Positions 39,845 through 50,017 of a stretch of 64,000 nt of DNA are shown here, in pieces; the first letter of the stretch is position 1; every line of letters begins with the position of its first letter. The position numbers and the translations under genes were made by a program. Under the pieces are notes generated by a model, which was given only the letters and a program-made list of their open reading frames with translations, was not told the origin of the DNA and searched no databases. The DNA is from Bacteroidaceae bacterium (lineage in GTDB: Bacteria > Bacteroidota > Bacteroidia > Bacteroidales > Bacteroidaceae): the NCBI GenBank assembly GCA_017617575.1, contig JAFZVY010000160.1:26726-90725 (forward strand). The letters are read 5' to 3'.

Positions 39845-41833
39845 TTAATGTGTATCCTCTGCATTTACGCCTGCATACACAGACTTAGGACAGAACTCGA
39901 AGTAGTTGATTGGAAGCTCAGCCTTTGCATTCTCGATAACAAGCTTGATACGCAAGAAGTATTGCTTGCTTGGGTCGATGGTCTGCGTTGCAAGAATCTT
40001 ACGATACTTTGAGTTGAGCGAGCGAAGGTTTGTTGAACCTCCCTGATTCCAAGAGTCCATTTCCTTCATGTAGCCACGGTTGTGCATAGCCTTGTCGATG
40101 GCACGGTTGTCTTCCTCATCATCCGTATCAGCCACCCATCCGATAGTAGGGTCGGCAGCACCAACGGTAAAGTCAATAGGCAATCCCACAGGCTTTAGGT
40201 TTTCCTTGTCTTCGCCAAAGAATACCTGAACAACACCACGGTCAGGGTGAGCACCACAAGAGAAACGTATCTCGTAAGTGTTGGCTGGAAGTGGTGGAAG
40301 CTTGAAAGTAACGTCGAACTGACCTACGAGGTCAACGGCATCTGAGTATGAAGCATTCCATACGTTACGGTTGCGGACAGCAAGCTGTGGTTCCTTACCG
40401 TGGAAATCCCAGCCCTCTACCTGCTTGAGACCAACGACGCGTCCCACGATACCACGTGTTCCTGCATTGAGGAACTCAGGTGACATTGTGATGATATCCC
40501 AACGGATGCGGTCGTTGAACACAACATCACGAGTATTAACATCATATACGAGAATGTCGTCAATATAGTGGTAGATACCATTAAGTGCCTGCTGGTTGAG
40601 GGTGTCAGCCTTCTCTCCGCCAGTAAAGCCCTCGGCATAGAGTCCCTTCATTTCTGTAGGAGTATATACCTTCACACCACGTACAGAATACTTCTTGCCC
40701 ACACCCTTACGGTTGGCAAAAAGACCTTCGCTTGGTGAAGACATCTTGAGGATAGTACCAGGGCACATGGTTGTGTACCAGTCTGTACAGTCGATGAGGT
40801 TAGGCATGGCACAAGTAGTCTTGTAGTCTATACCACTCTCTGATATCGTAAAGTCGTTTATTGCCGCATAGTAAGGAAGGATGTGGTAAGCAACGAAACG
40901 ATGGAGTGGGTTCTTAGGATTCTGCCAGTCGTTGTCATAGAGACCTGCATCCTCTGGGTAAGTAGTATCATACACCTGCTTAGCGTATGCCTTGAGGTCT
41001 TCAAGGTTGTTGATACCCTTTGAAGCAAACACCTTGTCCGTCTCCACAAGAGCCGTGAATCGCTGGGCACGATAGCCGATGTATTTACAGTTCCAGTCCT
41101 CGTTGGCACGGTGCATTACGACACCAAGGTTCACGGAGTCAGCACCACAGAAGTAGTCCTTGTCCATGTAAGTGAAGAGAGTGTCCTTCATGCCTACGAG
41201 ATTCAAGGCTGCCACGAAGATGCTGATATTGCGGTCGCTCTCAAGCAACTCTGGGAGGTAAGCATTTGAAGGCTGGATGACATGGTCAAGAGTATGAACC
41301 ACACCATTCTCCACAGAGTCGTCACGTACGATGAGCTTAGACGACATATTGACGTAGTAAGCCACGTTACCATTGTTCACGACATCGCTGTCACATGAGA
41401 ATGTAAGGTAACGCTCGTTCATGTTAGCCACAGGGATGTTACCATCGGCAAGGTCGGTAGTGAAATAAGCCTCGTTGATGATATGGTTCCATGACAATGT
41501 ATCGCAGTCTGCATCCGAGAGGTCGTCAACGGATGACATTCCACGTGAGTGGAGGTAGCTCCGGATAGCCTCGTTAGTTGGGGCAAAGCAAGTATAGTTG
41601 CCATACGTAGCCATCATGCCGTACAATCCAGAACGGTGGAGAATCTTTGTAAAGTCACTATACCTCTCAGGCTGGTGGTCGAGGTAGTCGCTCACCATCT
41701 CACCCGTGAAGGTATAATAATTATCGCCGACAGGTTCGTCAGAACAAGCGGTCATAGAGAAGAGCGAAGAACACAAAGCCGCAGCCACGACCATAGACTT
41801 CGCCATCCACTTTATGTTATTATTTAGTTTCAT
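39845..41833 (-). CDS. fasciclin (FAS1) domain lipoprotein
   Basis: A 662-residue lipoprotein with lipobox MTAC (Cys30). FAS1-type features include YSDFTKILHRSGLYGMM and YTCFAPTNEAIRSYL near 58-92, and NGVVHTLDHVIQP near 176-188. A second domain with FVAALNLVGMKDTLF begins near 208. The C-terminal 170 residues, from about 490, are beta-rich (FDVTFKLPPLPANTYEIRF) and may bind ligand. It follows SusD by 55 bases and precedes another FAS1 gene across the 24-bp array. Most likely it is a surface protein working with one of the SusCD pairs. Confidence 0.8.
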   Translation of the reverse strand: MKLNNNIKWMAKSMVVAAALCSSLFSMTACSDEPVGDNYYTFTGEMVSDYLDHQPERYSDFTKILHRSGLYGMMATYGNYTCFAPTNEAIRSYLHSRGMSSVDDLSDADCDTLSWNHIINEAYFTTDLADGNIPVANMNERYLTFSCDSDVVNNGNVAYYVNMSSKLIVRDDSVENGVVHTLDHVIQPSNAYLPELLESDRNISIFVAALNLVGMKDTLFTYMDKDYFCGADSVNLGVVMHRANEDWNCKYIGYRAQRFTALVETDKVFASKGINNLEDLKAYAKQVYDTTYPEDAGLYDNDWQNPKNPLHRFVAYHILPYYAAINDFTISESGIDYKTTCAMPNLIDCTDWYTTMCPGTILKMSSPSEGLFANRKGVGKKYSVRGVKVYTPTEMKGLYAEGFTGGEKADTLNQQALNGIYHYIDDILVYDVNTRDVVFNDRIRWDIITMSPEFLNAGTRGIVGRVVGLKQVEGWDFHGKEPQLAVRNRNVWNASYSDAVDLVGQFDVTFKLPPLPANTYEIRFSCGAHPDRGVVQVFFGEDKENLKPVGLPIDFTVGAADPTIGWVADTDDEEDNRAIDKAMHNRGYMKEMDSWNQGGSTNLRSLNSKYRKILATQTIDPSKQYFLRIKLVIENAKAELPINYFEFCPKSVYAGVNAEDTH

Positions 41834-41888
41834 AATAATTGTTTCTTTTTTGTAGTTACTAAGCTGTTACAGAGAAGTTGAATAGACG

Positions 41889-43658
41889 TTAGAAGTTCTT
41901 TTCAGACTTGTCTGTTTCGTATGCAGGATTCTGCTTGAGGTAAGGATTGACCTTAATCTCGTCACGGCTATATGGCCAGAAGAGCATATCCTGCGTAGAA
42001 AGCTTGATACGAATGGCGGGACCATTCTCCTGGAACTTAGGGATGACCTTTGAGAGCATACGAGTGTTGTTGCCGTCGCGGAGACAGAAACGAACAAGGT
42101 CAAACCAACGCTTACCCTCGAACATAAGCTCGCGCTGACGCTCATCGAGGATAAGGTTTTCCATTGTGAGGCGTGAAGACGCATAGTCGTCAAACACGAG
42201 CGTATCGTTTGCAGCCACACGCTTGTTGTTGGCACGTCTCCACACGGCAGACACACAAGAGAATGCGTCGCGGTAATACTTCTCCTGAGTCTCAGTAAGA
42301 GTAGAGCCTGGCTCCACGTCGCCTGCAAGCTCAACCAAAGCCTCTGCACGCATAAGCATCACATCTGTGAGACGATATACAATCCAGTTGTACGATGGAT
42401 TATTATCATACTCCATATTTACCTTCATATCGCTATTGGACAAGGTTGTAGTAATTGTCACCTCATCTACAGCATACTTTGAGATATATCCCTTGTTGTT
42501 CTGAACGGATATATTCTCAAGACGACGACAGTCAGTCTTAGAGAAATAGTCATTGGTTGAAGATACCGGGTCTGAGAACAAGAATGCAGGCACACCTATC
42601 TGTCCCGTCTTAGTCTCACGCGTACCATAGAACGTTGGTACAGGGTCTGCGGATTTCATCCTACCTATGTTATTACCATAGTTACCCAACTCGAATATTG
42701 ACTCAAAGTAAAGCCTTGTACTCAACATACCAGTTGATGACGTCAATGTACGAGGGAAAATCTTATTGTAGGCAAGTCCCAAAGTATTTGAACCAGACTG
42801 GCTTTCCGGATAAAGAGGATACTTACCGAAGAGTTCCAGATTAACAGAACTTGGGTTTCTCTGGTAGTCGCGCTCATACTCTGCAATCTTCTGGTTGATG
42901 ACAAGGTCGCAGTTCTCTATACACTTCTGCCAGTCACCCTTCCACAAATACATATCTGCAAGAAGAGCGTAGCAAGCAGCACGAGTGATGCGATACTTGT
43001 TCTCCATTGTAGTCTCAGCATAACGAATTACGGCATCATTCTTTATAGCCTCAACATCATCTATAATCCTATCAAGGACATAATCAAACTTATCAGCAGG
43101 CACACGGTATGACTTACCATCATCGATGGAAGGTTCGTTCACGTATGGCACGTCACGGAATGTACGGATGAGGTAGAAGTGAGCCAAGCTACGGAGAGTA
43201 ACTGCCTCGGCTATTGTGGCACGAAGCTCTGCTTCCGTAAAGTTAGGATCGATAGCACATACCTCTGGTGCATAGTGGATAACAGTGTTACATCTATTGA
43301 TTACCTCATAGAAACTAAGCCAGTTCGCATAAGAGTTGGTTTCAAGAATGTTCTCCTTGAATATCTGATTGAGGTCATTAGGGGTATTTGCTCCAGCCTG
43401 CATATTGTCAGAACGGCTCTCACCCCAAATAACCATACGTTTTTGGCAATCACTACTGTTCAGCGACTCATAGCAAGAGAAGAGCACGCTGTAAACGTCA
43501 GCCTCTTCCGTCCAATAGTTCTCAAGCACAACCTCATTGAGCGGCTTGATGGACAAAAAGTCATTACACGATGCCACGGATGCCATTCCACATAATGGAA
43601 GGGCGAGCACAACAGCACGACGTGTATACCTTTTTATATTATTATATATATTTATCAT
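41889..43658 (-). CDS. SusD/RagB-family outer-membrane lipoprotein
   Basis: A 589-residue lipoprotein with lipobox VASC (Cys31) followed by NDFLSIKPLNEV, a common SusD start. Helical motifs LRSLAHFYLIRTFRDVPYV (about 152-170) and the C-terminal LILDERQRELMFEGKRWFDLVRF block are classic for the family. It should bind the oligosaccharide taken up by the SusC gene 37 bases upstream. It is not obviously a recent duplicate of the SusD at 32981. Confidence 0.9.
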   Translation of the reverse strand: MINIYNNIKRYTRRAVVLALPLCGMASVASCNDFLSIKPLNEVVLENYWTEEADVYSVLFSCYESLNSSDCQKRMVIWGESRSDNMQAGANTPNDLNQIFKENILETNSYANWLSFYEVINRCNTVIHYAPEVCAIDPNFTEAELRATIAEAVTLRSLAHFYLIRTFRDVPYVNEPSIDDGKSYRVPADKFDYVLDRIIDDVEAIKNDAVIRYAETTMENKYRITRAACYALLADMYLWKGDWQKCIENCDLVINQKIAEYERDYQRNPSSVNLELFGKYPLYPESQSGSNTLGLAYNKIFPRTLTSSTGMLSTRLYFESIFELGNYGNNIGRMKSADPVPTFYGTRETKTGQIGVPAFLFSDPVSSTNDYFSKTDCRRLENISVQNNKGYISKYAVDEVTITTTLSNSDMKVNMEYDNNPSYNWIVYRLTDVMLMRAEALVELAGDVEPGSTLTETQEKYYRDAFSCVSAVWRRANNKRVAANDTLVFDDYASSRLTMENLILDERQRELMFEGKRWFDLVRFCLRDGNNTRMLSKVIPKFQENGPAIRIKLSTQDMLFWPYSRDEIKVNPYLKQNPAYETDKSEKNF

Positions 43659-43695
43659 CTTGTTTAGTATTATATGGAAGTTAACTTCTCTCGTT

Positions 43696-46600
43696 TTAGA
43701 ATCCTACAGCCACACCGAGTGTGAATGAGCGTGCATTAGGTGTACGGGCATTGTCCTGAGCCACACCCATACCACCAACCGCAACCTCTGGGTCTGCACC
43801 GCTATAGCCTGTGAGACAGAAGAGATTATTGGCACTGAGGTCGAAACGTAATTGCTGGATACCCCATTGCTTCAACACGCTTGGAGAGAGTGAATAACTA
43901 ATCTGAGCATAGTTAAGACGCATGAACGAACCATCTTCCATGAAGCGGTCAGAACCGAGCCAGTTGTAACCTGCCTTGTGAAGGGCACGTGGGATAGGAG
44001 CTTCGTCACCCTCCACACGCCAACGCCAGTTAACAGCTGCACTCTGGTTGTTACTTGTGTACATGTTCTCTGCGTTCATACGAGCCTTGTTGATAATCTT
44101 GTTACCAGCACGGAAGTTGAACTGGAGGTTAAGAGCCCAACGGGCATAGTTGAAGCGCATTCCCCATCCACCAGTAACCTTAGGAAGTGAGCTACCGAGA
44201 TAGACAATATCAAGCTCATTGATGTTACCATCATGGTTGATATCCTCATAGATGGCATCACCACCATGGAACTGATATATAAAGTTCTTGTCACGGTTGT
44301 TGTAACCGAACACCATAGGAGTTGTGAAGCCGTTCTTGTCAACGATAACATTGCCATCAGCATCACGTGCTACAGGAGCATTAGGGCCACTAACACTTGG
44401 CACCTCAACCTCTGAATACTTAGAGTACTGATAAACTCCCTTGTAACGGAAGCCATAGATAGAACCGAATGCATTGTGAAGCTGCACACGAGAGAGGTAA
44501 GAACCATTGTTCTTGTCGAAGTCGCCATTGAGCGAAGCAAGGACAGTAGGGTCCATCTCGATAATCTCGTTTCGGTTGTTGGCAAATGTCACGTTGAAAT
44601 CCATAGAGAACTTGCCTGTACGAATGAATTTATTACCGTGGATATTGAACTCCCAACCTGTGTTACGCATCTTACCAGTGTTCTGGCTTGAAAGGTTCTT
44701 GAATCCAGAAGACGTTGGAATACCAAAGTTATTCATGATAAGGTCTGTGGTATTCTGCACATAGATGTTGAAGTCGGCAACGTATGTGTCATCAAGCACA
44801 CCAAGGTTGAAACCGAGGTTCCAAGTCTGCTTATCCTCCCACTTGAGGTTGGAGAGACGGATATTGTTTGGATATACCGAATTGTAGTCAGCATATCCTG
44901 AACCATTGGAATACTTAGAGAAGTAGAGGTACTGACCTCCAGGCTGATTACCAGCACGACCCCATCCCGGACGGATAGAGAGCATAGACAACCAAGGGAA
45001 TGCCTTCTGCATGAATGGTTCGTCACTTATGTTCCAACGGAATGACACAGATGGGAAGTTACCCCAACGCTTGTCATCACCGAACTTAGTGGAACCATCT
45101 CGACGTACAGAGAAGTCGGCAACGTAACGCTCCTTGTAAGCATAGTGTGCCTGGAATGTGAGATATACAGAACGCCACTGGTTGGCACCAGAGCCGATGC
45201 TCTCAATCACACCATCAGCCACTGAGCTTGAAATAGAACCTTGTGGCAAACCATAGATGGAACTTGATGATGATGCAGATGAACCATCAGTAAGCTGGAA
45301 CTGAGCCATTGCCATGAAGCTATGGTCTTGGTTGGCAAAGTGAGGCATGAACGTGAGACGGTGAGTAGTAGTAACCGCCGTACTCTTGTTTGCATCTGAC
45401 TTTGAAGAGTTATTCTTAGTATCTGCCCAACCATTAGTCACGAGGCTTGATGGATAGAAAGAATCGTTATACTTATTAAAGATATTGAACAAAACCTTAC
45501 CCTCATACTTCAACTGTGAAGACTCAGGAGTTGTACCCAAGAGCTGATAGTGAAGCTGGAACTCAGGCTGAATCTGGTAAGTAGCCTCATCGTTCCTTGC
45601 CTCATTAGCAATGGCTATTGGGTTAGGATACTTGAACTGATCTTCCTTGAGTTCCTCTGAACATGTATTAAGGATGTGGTAATAGTCAGGAAGGTCATTG
45701 CCATACTCGTCCTTCTCATAGATGGAGAGATTAGGCATCTTCTGATATGCGTTGGAGAGAAGCTCCGCAGCATTCTTCTGGTTCTTTGTATAAGTAAGGT
45801 TGAAGTTAGTGACAATCTTAATACGGTCGCTCACCATATAGTCGAGAGCAACACGTGTAGAAAGACGGTCAAGAACCTGCTTCAACACCGTACCTGTCTG
45901 GTGGTCGTAACCGAATGAGATACGGAACTGAGCCTTCTCACCACCACCCGACATACTGATATTGTGCTTCTGAAGGAGACCGTTCTTGCTTACAGCATCA
46001 CGCCAGTCTGTATTATTATTATACATGTGGTACTCGCTGAAAGAAGGGTCATAGTTGAACTCACGGATATCAGAAGCATCGTTAGAGAGGCGTGGGTTGT
46101 AGTATGCCTCCTTCATCAACATTGTATATTGGTCTCCATCAAGGAGTGCCATACCCTTTGGCTGATGAGTGAGTGTAGCACGATAAGAGTAAGTAACCCT
46201 TGTCTTACCACGGTGTCCACGCTTTGTCTTGATTTCGATAACACCATTTGCACCCTGTGAACCCCAGATGGCACAGGCAGCAGCATCCTTCAGCACTGTG
46301 ATAGTGGCAATATCATCAGGGTTGACATTAAGAAGTTCTGCATACTGGTCTTCTGTTGCAGATGCATAGTTGAAGTTGCTCTTATAGTCAGACTCAAACA
46401 CATTACCGTCAACTACGATAAGTGGCTCTGAACTACCATTGATGGAACTTACACCACGAAGACGCATCGTAGTACCTGAACCGAGGTTACCAGAGTTGCT
46501 GACGATATCGAGACCAGAGATACGTCCCTGAAGAGCCTCGTCAACACTTGTCATGGCAAGTCCCTCGAACTCCTTCATGTCAATAGTCTGAGATGCGATA

Positions 46601-46980
46601 GAAAGCTCTCGCTCTGGAATGGCAAGACCACTGGCTGGTATTGTTTTCTTTCCCTTAACCACTACCTCCTTGATGACATTGTTACTTACGAGGCGAATCT
46701 TGTATGTCGTACCGCTAATCTTAACATACTTTGTCTCATAACCAATGAACGATATACGCAATTGGTCCTTTGGGTCAACGATACGTAACGAGAAGTTACC
46801 GTTGATATCGGTAACCGTATGCGCTACGATACGGTTATTCTTATCCAACTCAACAACGTTACATGCCATAAGCACGTCCATATCGTCCATCACAGTACCG
46901 CGAATCATTGTTCCGGCTTTCTGTGCTGACGCTGTCAGTGACATTGCTGTAAGTGCGAGCAGTGAAATATATTTTTTCAT
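43696..46980 (-). CDS. SusC-type TonB-dependent outer-membrane transporter
   Basis: A 1094-residue transporter. The signal peptide ends at LTASAQ (20). The N-terminal regulatory domain contains ISFIGYETKYVKI near 76-88. Plug motifs LIVVDGNVFE, IATITVLKDAAACAIWGSQG and GVIEIKTKRG follow, then the barrel, ending in SFTLGVAVGF. It pairs with the SusD just downstream. Together with the upstream FAS1 gene it makes a FAS1-SusC-SusD-FAS1 block. The substrate is inferred to be a xylan fragment from the neighbouring enzymes. Confidence 0.92.
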   Translation of the reverse strand: MKKYISLLALTAMSLTASAQKAGTMIRGTVMDDMDVLMACNVVELDKNNRIVAHTVTDINGNFSLRIVDPKDQLRISFIGYETKYVKISGTTYKIRLVSNNVIKEVVVKGKKTIPASGLAIPERELSIASQTIDMKEFEGLAMTSVDEALQGRISGLDIVSNSGNLGSGTTMRLRGVSSINGSSEPLIVVDGNVFESDYKSNFNYASATEDQYAELLNVNPDDIATITVLKDAAACAIWGSQGANGVIEIKTKRGHRGKTRVTYSYRATLTHQPKGMALLDGDQYTMLMKEAYYNPRLSNDASDIREFNYDPSFSEYHMYNNNTDWRDAVSKNGLLQKHNISMSGGGEKAQFRISFGYDHQTGTVLKQVLDRLSTRVALDYMVSDRIKIVTNFNLTYTKNQKNAAELLSNAYQKMPNLSIYEKDEYGNDLPDYYHILNTCSEELKEDQFKYPNPIAIANEARNDEATYQIQPEFQLHYQLLGTTPESSQLKYEGKVLFNIFNKYNDSFYPSSLVTNGWADTKNNSSKSDANKSTAVTTTHRLTFMPHFANQDHSFMAMAQFQLTDGSSASSSSSIYGLPQGSISSSVADGVIESIGSGANQWRSVYLTFQAHYAYKERYVADFSVRRDGSTKFGDDKRWGNFPSVSFRWNISDEPFMQKAFPWLSMLSIRPGWGRAGNQPGGQYLYFSKYSNGSGYADYNSVYPNNIRLSNLKWEDKQTWNLGFNLGVLDDTYVADFNIYVQNTTDLIMNNFGIPTSSGFKNLSSQNTGKMRNTGWEFNIHGNKFIRTGKFSMDFNVTFANNRNEIIEMDPTVLASLNGDFDKNNGSYLSRVQLHNAFGSIYGFRYKGVYQYSKYSEVEVPSVSGPNAPVARDADGNVIVDKNGFTTPMVFGYNNRDKNFIYQFHGGDAIYEDINHDGNINELDIVYLGSSLPKVTGGWGMRFNYARWALNLQFNFRAGNKIINKARMNAENMYTSNNQSAAVNWRWRVEGDEAPIPRALHKAGYNWLGSDRFMEDGSFMRLNYAQISYSLSPSVLKQWGIQQLRFDLSANNLFCLTGYSGADPEVAVGGMGVAQDNARTPNARSFTLGVAVGF

Positions 46981-46994
46981 GTTTGAATTATTCT

Positions 46995-47130
46995 TTTTTC
47001 TTCAGAAGAAGTAAAAGGAAATTAAATGGATTTATAAAGAGTTAAAAAGACGTTCGTCTTTTTTCATTGGATAGTTCAGACATTGTGTCGTCTATTCACT
47101 CCCCTTTTAATACCTTTTACGACTTTTTTC
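46995..47130. repeat. hairpin with repetitive arms, copy E
   Basis: The left part is AAGTAAAAGG and AGAGTTAAAAAGACG, the right part is CCCCTTTTAATACCTTTTACGAC. The centre holds GACGTTCGTC (47049-47058) flanked by A- and T-runs, itself a small terminator-like palindrome, and GACATTGTGTCGTC further right. It occupies the gap between the first FAS1 gene and SusC of the operon and could set their relative expression. Confidence 0.6.
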
Positions 47131-47137
47131 TACTAAA

Positions 47138-49684
47138 CTATTTATACTGTAACGCTCCATTCAGTCGGTGTACAACTGCGTGAGATGATGTATATAACTG
47201 ACCTGCACGGTTTGAATTGGCATTGTCATACTGGTACTCACGGCAAGTGATGTTGTACAACTCAGGGTTAGACGTGTCAACAGAGAGTTTGTTGCCCTTA
47301 GCATCCACTACTGTTATTCCATCATTGCTAACTTTTGTGTTCAACTTATAATATGAGAGGTTACCATCATCAAGCTTGTAGGCAGAAGTCTCAAACTCAC
47401 CACTATCATTGCCCTGACCTATATAGAAGCCATTGTCCTGAATATGGTACTTGATGAATGTCTCTATCTCGTTTGCAAGACTATCTTTGACGCTTTCCTC
47501 CGTAGCAGCATCAACCTGTTCCCAAGTTGGAAGCTTGCCAGAAGACTGAAGTGCCTCTATCGCCTCATTAGAAGGTACATATACCGTATATTGGAATGTA
47601 TTGAATATAGAGATATTTGTACTTGCACATCCGTGCATATCCTTACCTACCGTGTGACGTGTCTCTGTAAGCTCAGAACTTGCAAGGAGATTCTTGAATG
47701 CAGAGAACTCTTCATGCTCGTCAAGTACATCCATTACAGACTTACGCGTAGTCATGATAGGAGAATCCTCTATGATGTAGCTCTTACCATTACCCTGATA
47801 AGACTGGTCATATATCTCCCTGACAGCTACAGCCGTACCATCGTCCTGCTGTGCACTACCCTGAACTGTCATGCCATTGCTACCCATTGAAGCCTTTGCA
47901 ATCTTCACTACGCTACCACCCTTAGTACGATAGAATGTGTTACCATCCTCCACGTTACCAATAACGATGTGAGTGTTAAGGATATCCTCAAGACGATTCT
48001 TTATCTGGTCGTATGTAGCGAGTGAGATAGAGTCTGTTACTGTCTGTGTCTCCAAATCGTAGTTCCAGATACTTGCCCATACCTTATCCTTCTCTGTCTG
48101 TGCAGAAGAACGGTAGTGGAAGCGGAACAACTGAGTACTTGTCTTTCCATAAGAACATGGATCAATGTATTCAAGCAAAGCATCATTTGTTGGAATGAAA
48201 AGGCTGTAGTATGAGTTCTGTGAATTGAGGTAGACATCATAGCCACACTGCTCAATACCCCAATAGAATATACTCATAGTCTCATTTACAAGTGCTGGGA
48301 ATGAAACAGAGATGTATGCAACAGGGTTGAATACTCGGTTAGTGAGATAGACAGCACCATTACAAGCCATGAATACAGAATCAACATATTCCTTTCTAAG
48401 ACCAAGCTCGTCATTTGCATCGTTAAGCACAGTCTTGAACTTGCTTGGTACAGAATTAACGAAAGAGTTGAGCATGTTCACGTTCAAGAGCTTTGAAACG
48501 ACCTTGTCAGGTACGTTTTCCCATGAACCGTAACGATTCTTGAGAACCTTACCTGCTCCTTCGTTCCAGTACTTGTCCATTGCCTCATTGCTTGGGACGA
48601 GCATTACACCCATATTCTGCTGAAGTGCCACATCAGCAGAAAGGCTGCTTGTTGTAGAAGAATAGAACTGGTTCCATCCTGGGTCGAACTTGAGTGTACC
48701 AGGTACAGGTCCTTCCTGCGGAGTAAGGTCAAGTGCTTTATTACCCTGTGAACGGTTTGAGAAATAACGCTTCTCAAACACAGAATCCACATTTGTATTG
48801 TAGATACGATTATACTCCTTAGTCAAATCCATTCCTACGTAGTAAGGAGCACAGAAACGGTCAAGGAGGAGAGAGAACTCAGAAACATTAGCCTTCTGAT
48901 GGATAAGCTCTGCCATGTTAGGAAGTGGAGTGAGCACTTCCTTCATCTCATGAACGAATCCATTTGAGCACTTGATATTAGGATGCTCCATCTTGATGCC
49001 GTTAACATTGGCATCACCAGCCTCACGACTTCCTTCATAGTTGAAAAGGAAGTTACAGTCATCATTGTTGATAAGCTTGTTTGTGAGGAATGCCTCAATA
49101 AAGTGAACCATTGGGGGAGTTGTACGGTCAAGGAAACAAGGAATAGTCTTGTTGTTGTCCTTGTAGTACTGCCAATAAGGATTGTTTGGCATCTTGTCTG
49201 GAGAAAGTACAGGAACAGAGTCAAACTGCGACACGGCTGTGAGACGACGCATACAGTCACCCTCAACAGGAAGTGAGTTTTCGCTCGTTGCCTGCGAACT
49301 TGAGAGATAAGCTACCTGACAAGAGTTGTTAATCATACTTCCAAACAAAAGAAGCTTCTTCTGTGCAGGAGTGAGCTCGGAATAATTCCTCACTCCCCAA
49401 GTGTTTGTCTGGTAGAAACGGTTAAACGCCTCATCGTTTGCCACGAAAAGCGTCTTACTACCTGTCTTTGCAAGGACATCCTTGTAGTTCAGGTCATCAA
49501 TAAGTCTAACCATGTTCGTGTAGTGTCCGTCATCATTCAGATAGTCATACACGCTCGAGCCTAACCAATCAGGTGTAGTCTCAGCCAAGTCATAACCATC
49601 ACATGAAGACATTAGCCCCATCGCAAACATAGCGCAGCCAGCCGCCAAGGCAAGGCTTTTTCGATGTACAGGTTTAGTTTTCAT
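47138..49684 (-). CDS. large multi-domain fasciclin (FAS1) lipoprotein
   Basis: An 848-residue lipoprotein with lipobox MSSC (Cys28). Several FAS1-like units can be seen: one near 50-260 (YKDVLAKTGSKTLFVANDEAF, SNGFVHEMKEVL), one near 270-460 (VMLVPSNEAMDKYW, NGAVYLTNRVF), one near 470-650 (YYSLFIPTNDALLEYI) and one near 660-845 (YTVYVPSNEAIEAL, HAVVHRLNGALQY). It is the first gene of the long minus-strand run, directly behind a perfect promoter. A four-domain surface adhesin-like protein in first position suggests a recognition or tethering role. Function is not established for PUL-encoded FAS1 proteins to my knowledge. Confidence 0.8.
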   Translation of the reverse strand: MKTKPVHRKSLALAAGCAMFAMGLMSSCDGYDLAETTPDWLGSSVYDYLNDDGHYTNMVRLIDDLNYKDVLAKTGSKTLFVANDEAFNRFYQTNTWGVRNYSELTPAQKKLLLFGSMINNSCQVAYLSSSQATSENSLPVEGDCMRRLTAVSQFDSVPVLSPDKMPNNPYWQYYKDNNKTIPCFLDRTTPPMVHFIEAFLTNKLINNDDCNFLFNYEGSREAGDANVNGIKMEHPNIKCSNGFVHEMKEVLTPLPNMAELIHQKANVSEFSLLLDRFCAPYYVGMDLTKEYNRIYNTNVDSVFEKRYFSNRSQGNKALDLTPQEGPVPGTLKFDPGWNQFYSSTTSSLSADVALQQNMGVMLVPSNEAMDKYWNEGAGKVLKNRYGSWENVPDKVVSKLLNVNMLNSFVNSVPSKFKTVLNDANDELGLRKEYVDSVFMACNGAVYLTNRVFNPVAYISVSFPALVNETMSIFYWGIEQCGYDVYLNSQNSYYSLFIPTNDALLEYIDPCSYGKTSTQLFRFHYRSSAQTEKDKVWASIWNYDLETQTVTDSISLATYDQIKNRLEDILNTHIVIGNVEDGNTFYRTKGGSVVKIAKASMGSNGMTVQGSAQQDDGTAVAVREIYDQSYQGNGKSYIIEDSPIMTTRKSVMDVLDEHEEFSAFKNLLASSELTETRHTVGKDMHGCASTNISIFNTFQYTVYVPSNEAIEALQSSGKLPTWEQVDAATEESVKDSLANEIETFIKYHIQDNGFYIGQGNDSGEFETSAYKLDDGNLSYYKLNTKVSNDGITVVDAKGNKLSVDTSNPELYNITCREYQYDNANSNRAGQLYTSSHAVVHRLNGALQYK

Positions 49685-49906
49685 TTTGATATTTAGTATT
49701 ATGTTAGTTTCTATTGCTCGTAAGTATTAAGTCTGTGATTTCCCAAGTTTATAAATTCTCACAGTATAAGTTTTCGTCTTCACGAGCCTTACGGCTCCTT
49801 TGTTCTCACGGTTAAGTGTTCGTAAAGTATGTCTAACGAAAGTTGTTTTTTGTCTAAGTTCATGGACTCACACTCCCCTTTGGGGAGAAGCCACTCTTTA
49901 ACGTTA

Positions 49907-49914
49907 CAAATTTA
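49907..49914 (-). promoter_or_regulatory. -7 promoter element of the FAS1-SusCD-esterase operon
   Basis: On the minus strand TAAATTTG matches TAnnTTTG perfectly. ATTGTG about 15 bases upstream gives a partial -33 TTG. The transcript would have a leader of roughly 215 bases containing a CCCC/GGGG hairpin near 49876. No other perfect element was noticed before the later genes of the run. Confidence 0.6.
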
Positions 49915-49936
49915 CATTTTTTCACAATAGCATAAA

Positions 49937-49980
49937 AAAAATTGTGTAACATGTAGTTTACACCATGTTACACAATTTTT
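49937..49980 (-). terminator. terminator of the symporter-GH43 transcript
   Basis: AAAAATTGTGTAACATG (49937-49953) and CATGTTACACAATTTTT (49964-49980) form a perfect 17-base stem around a ten-base loop. A/T-runs on both sides make it work in either direction. It lies 37 bases after the GH43 stop codon and just upstream of the FAS1 operon promoter. Confidence 0.8.
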
Positions 49981-50017
49981 ATCAATATGTATTTTAATTA
50001 CTTAAAACAATCGTTTA

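Noticed and set aside
39522-39888. Plus-strand frames through the 24-bp repeats
   Set aside because: They start inside repeats, run against the operon and encode only an eight-residue repeat plus antisense sequence.
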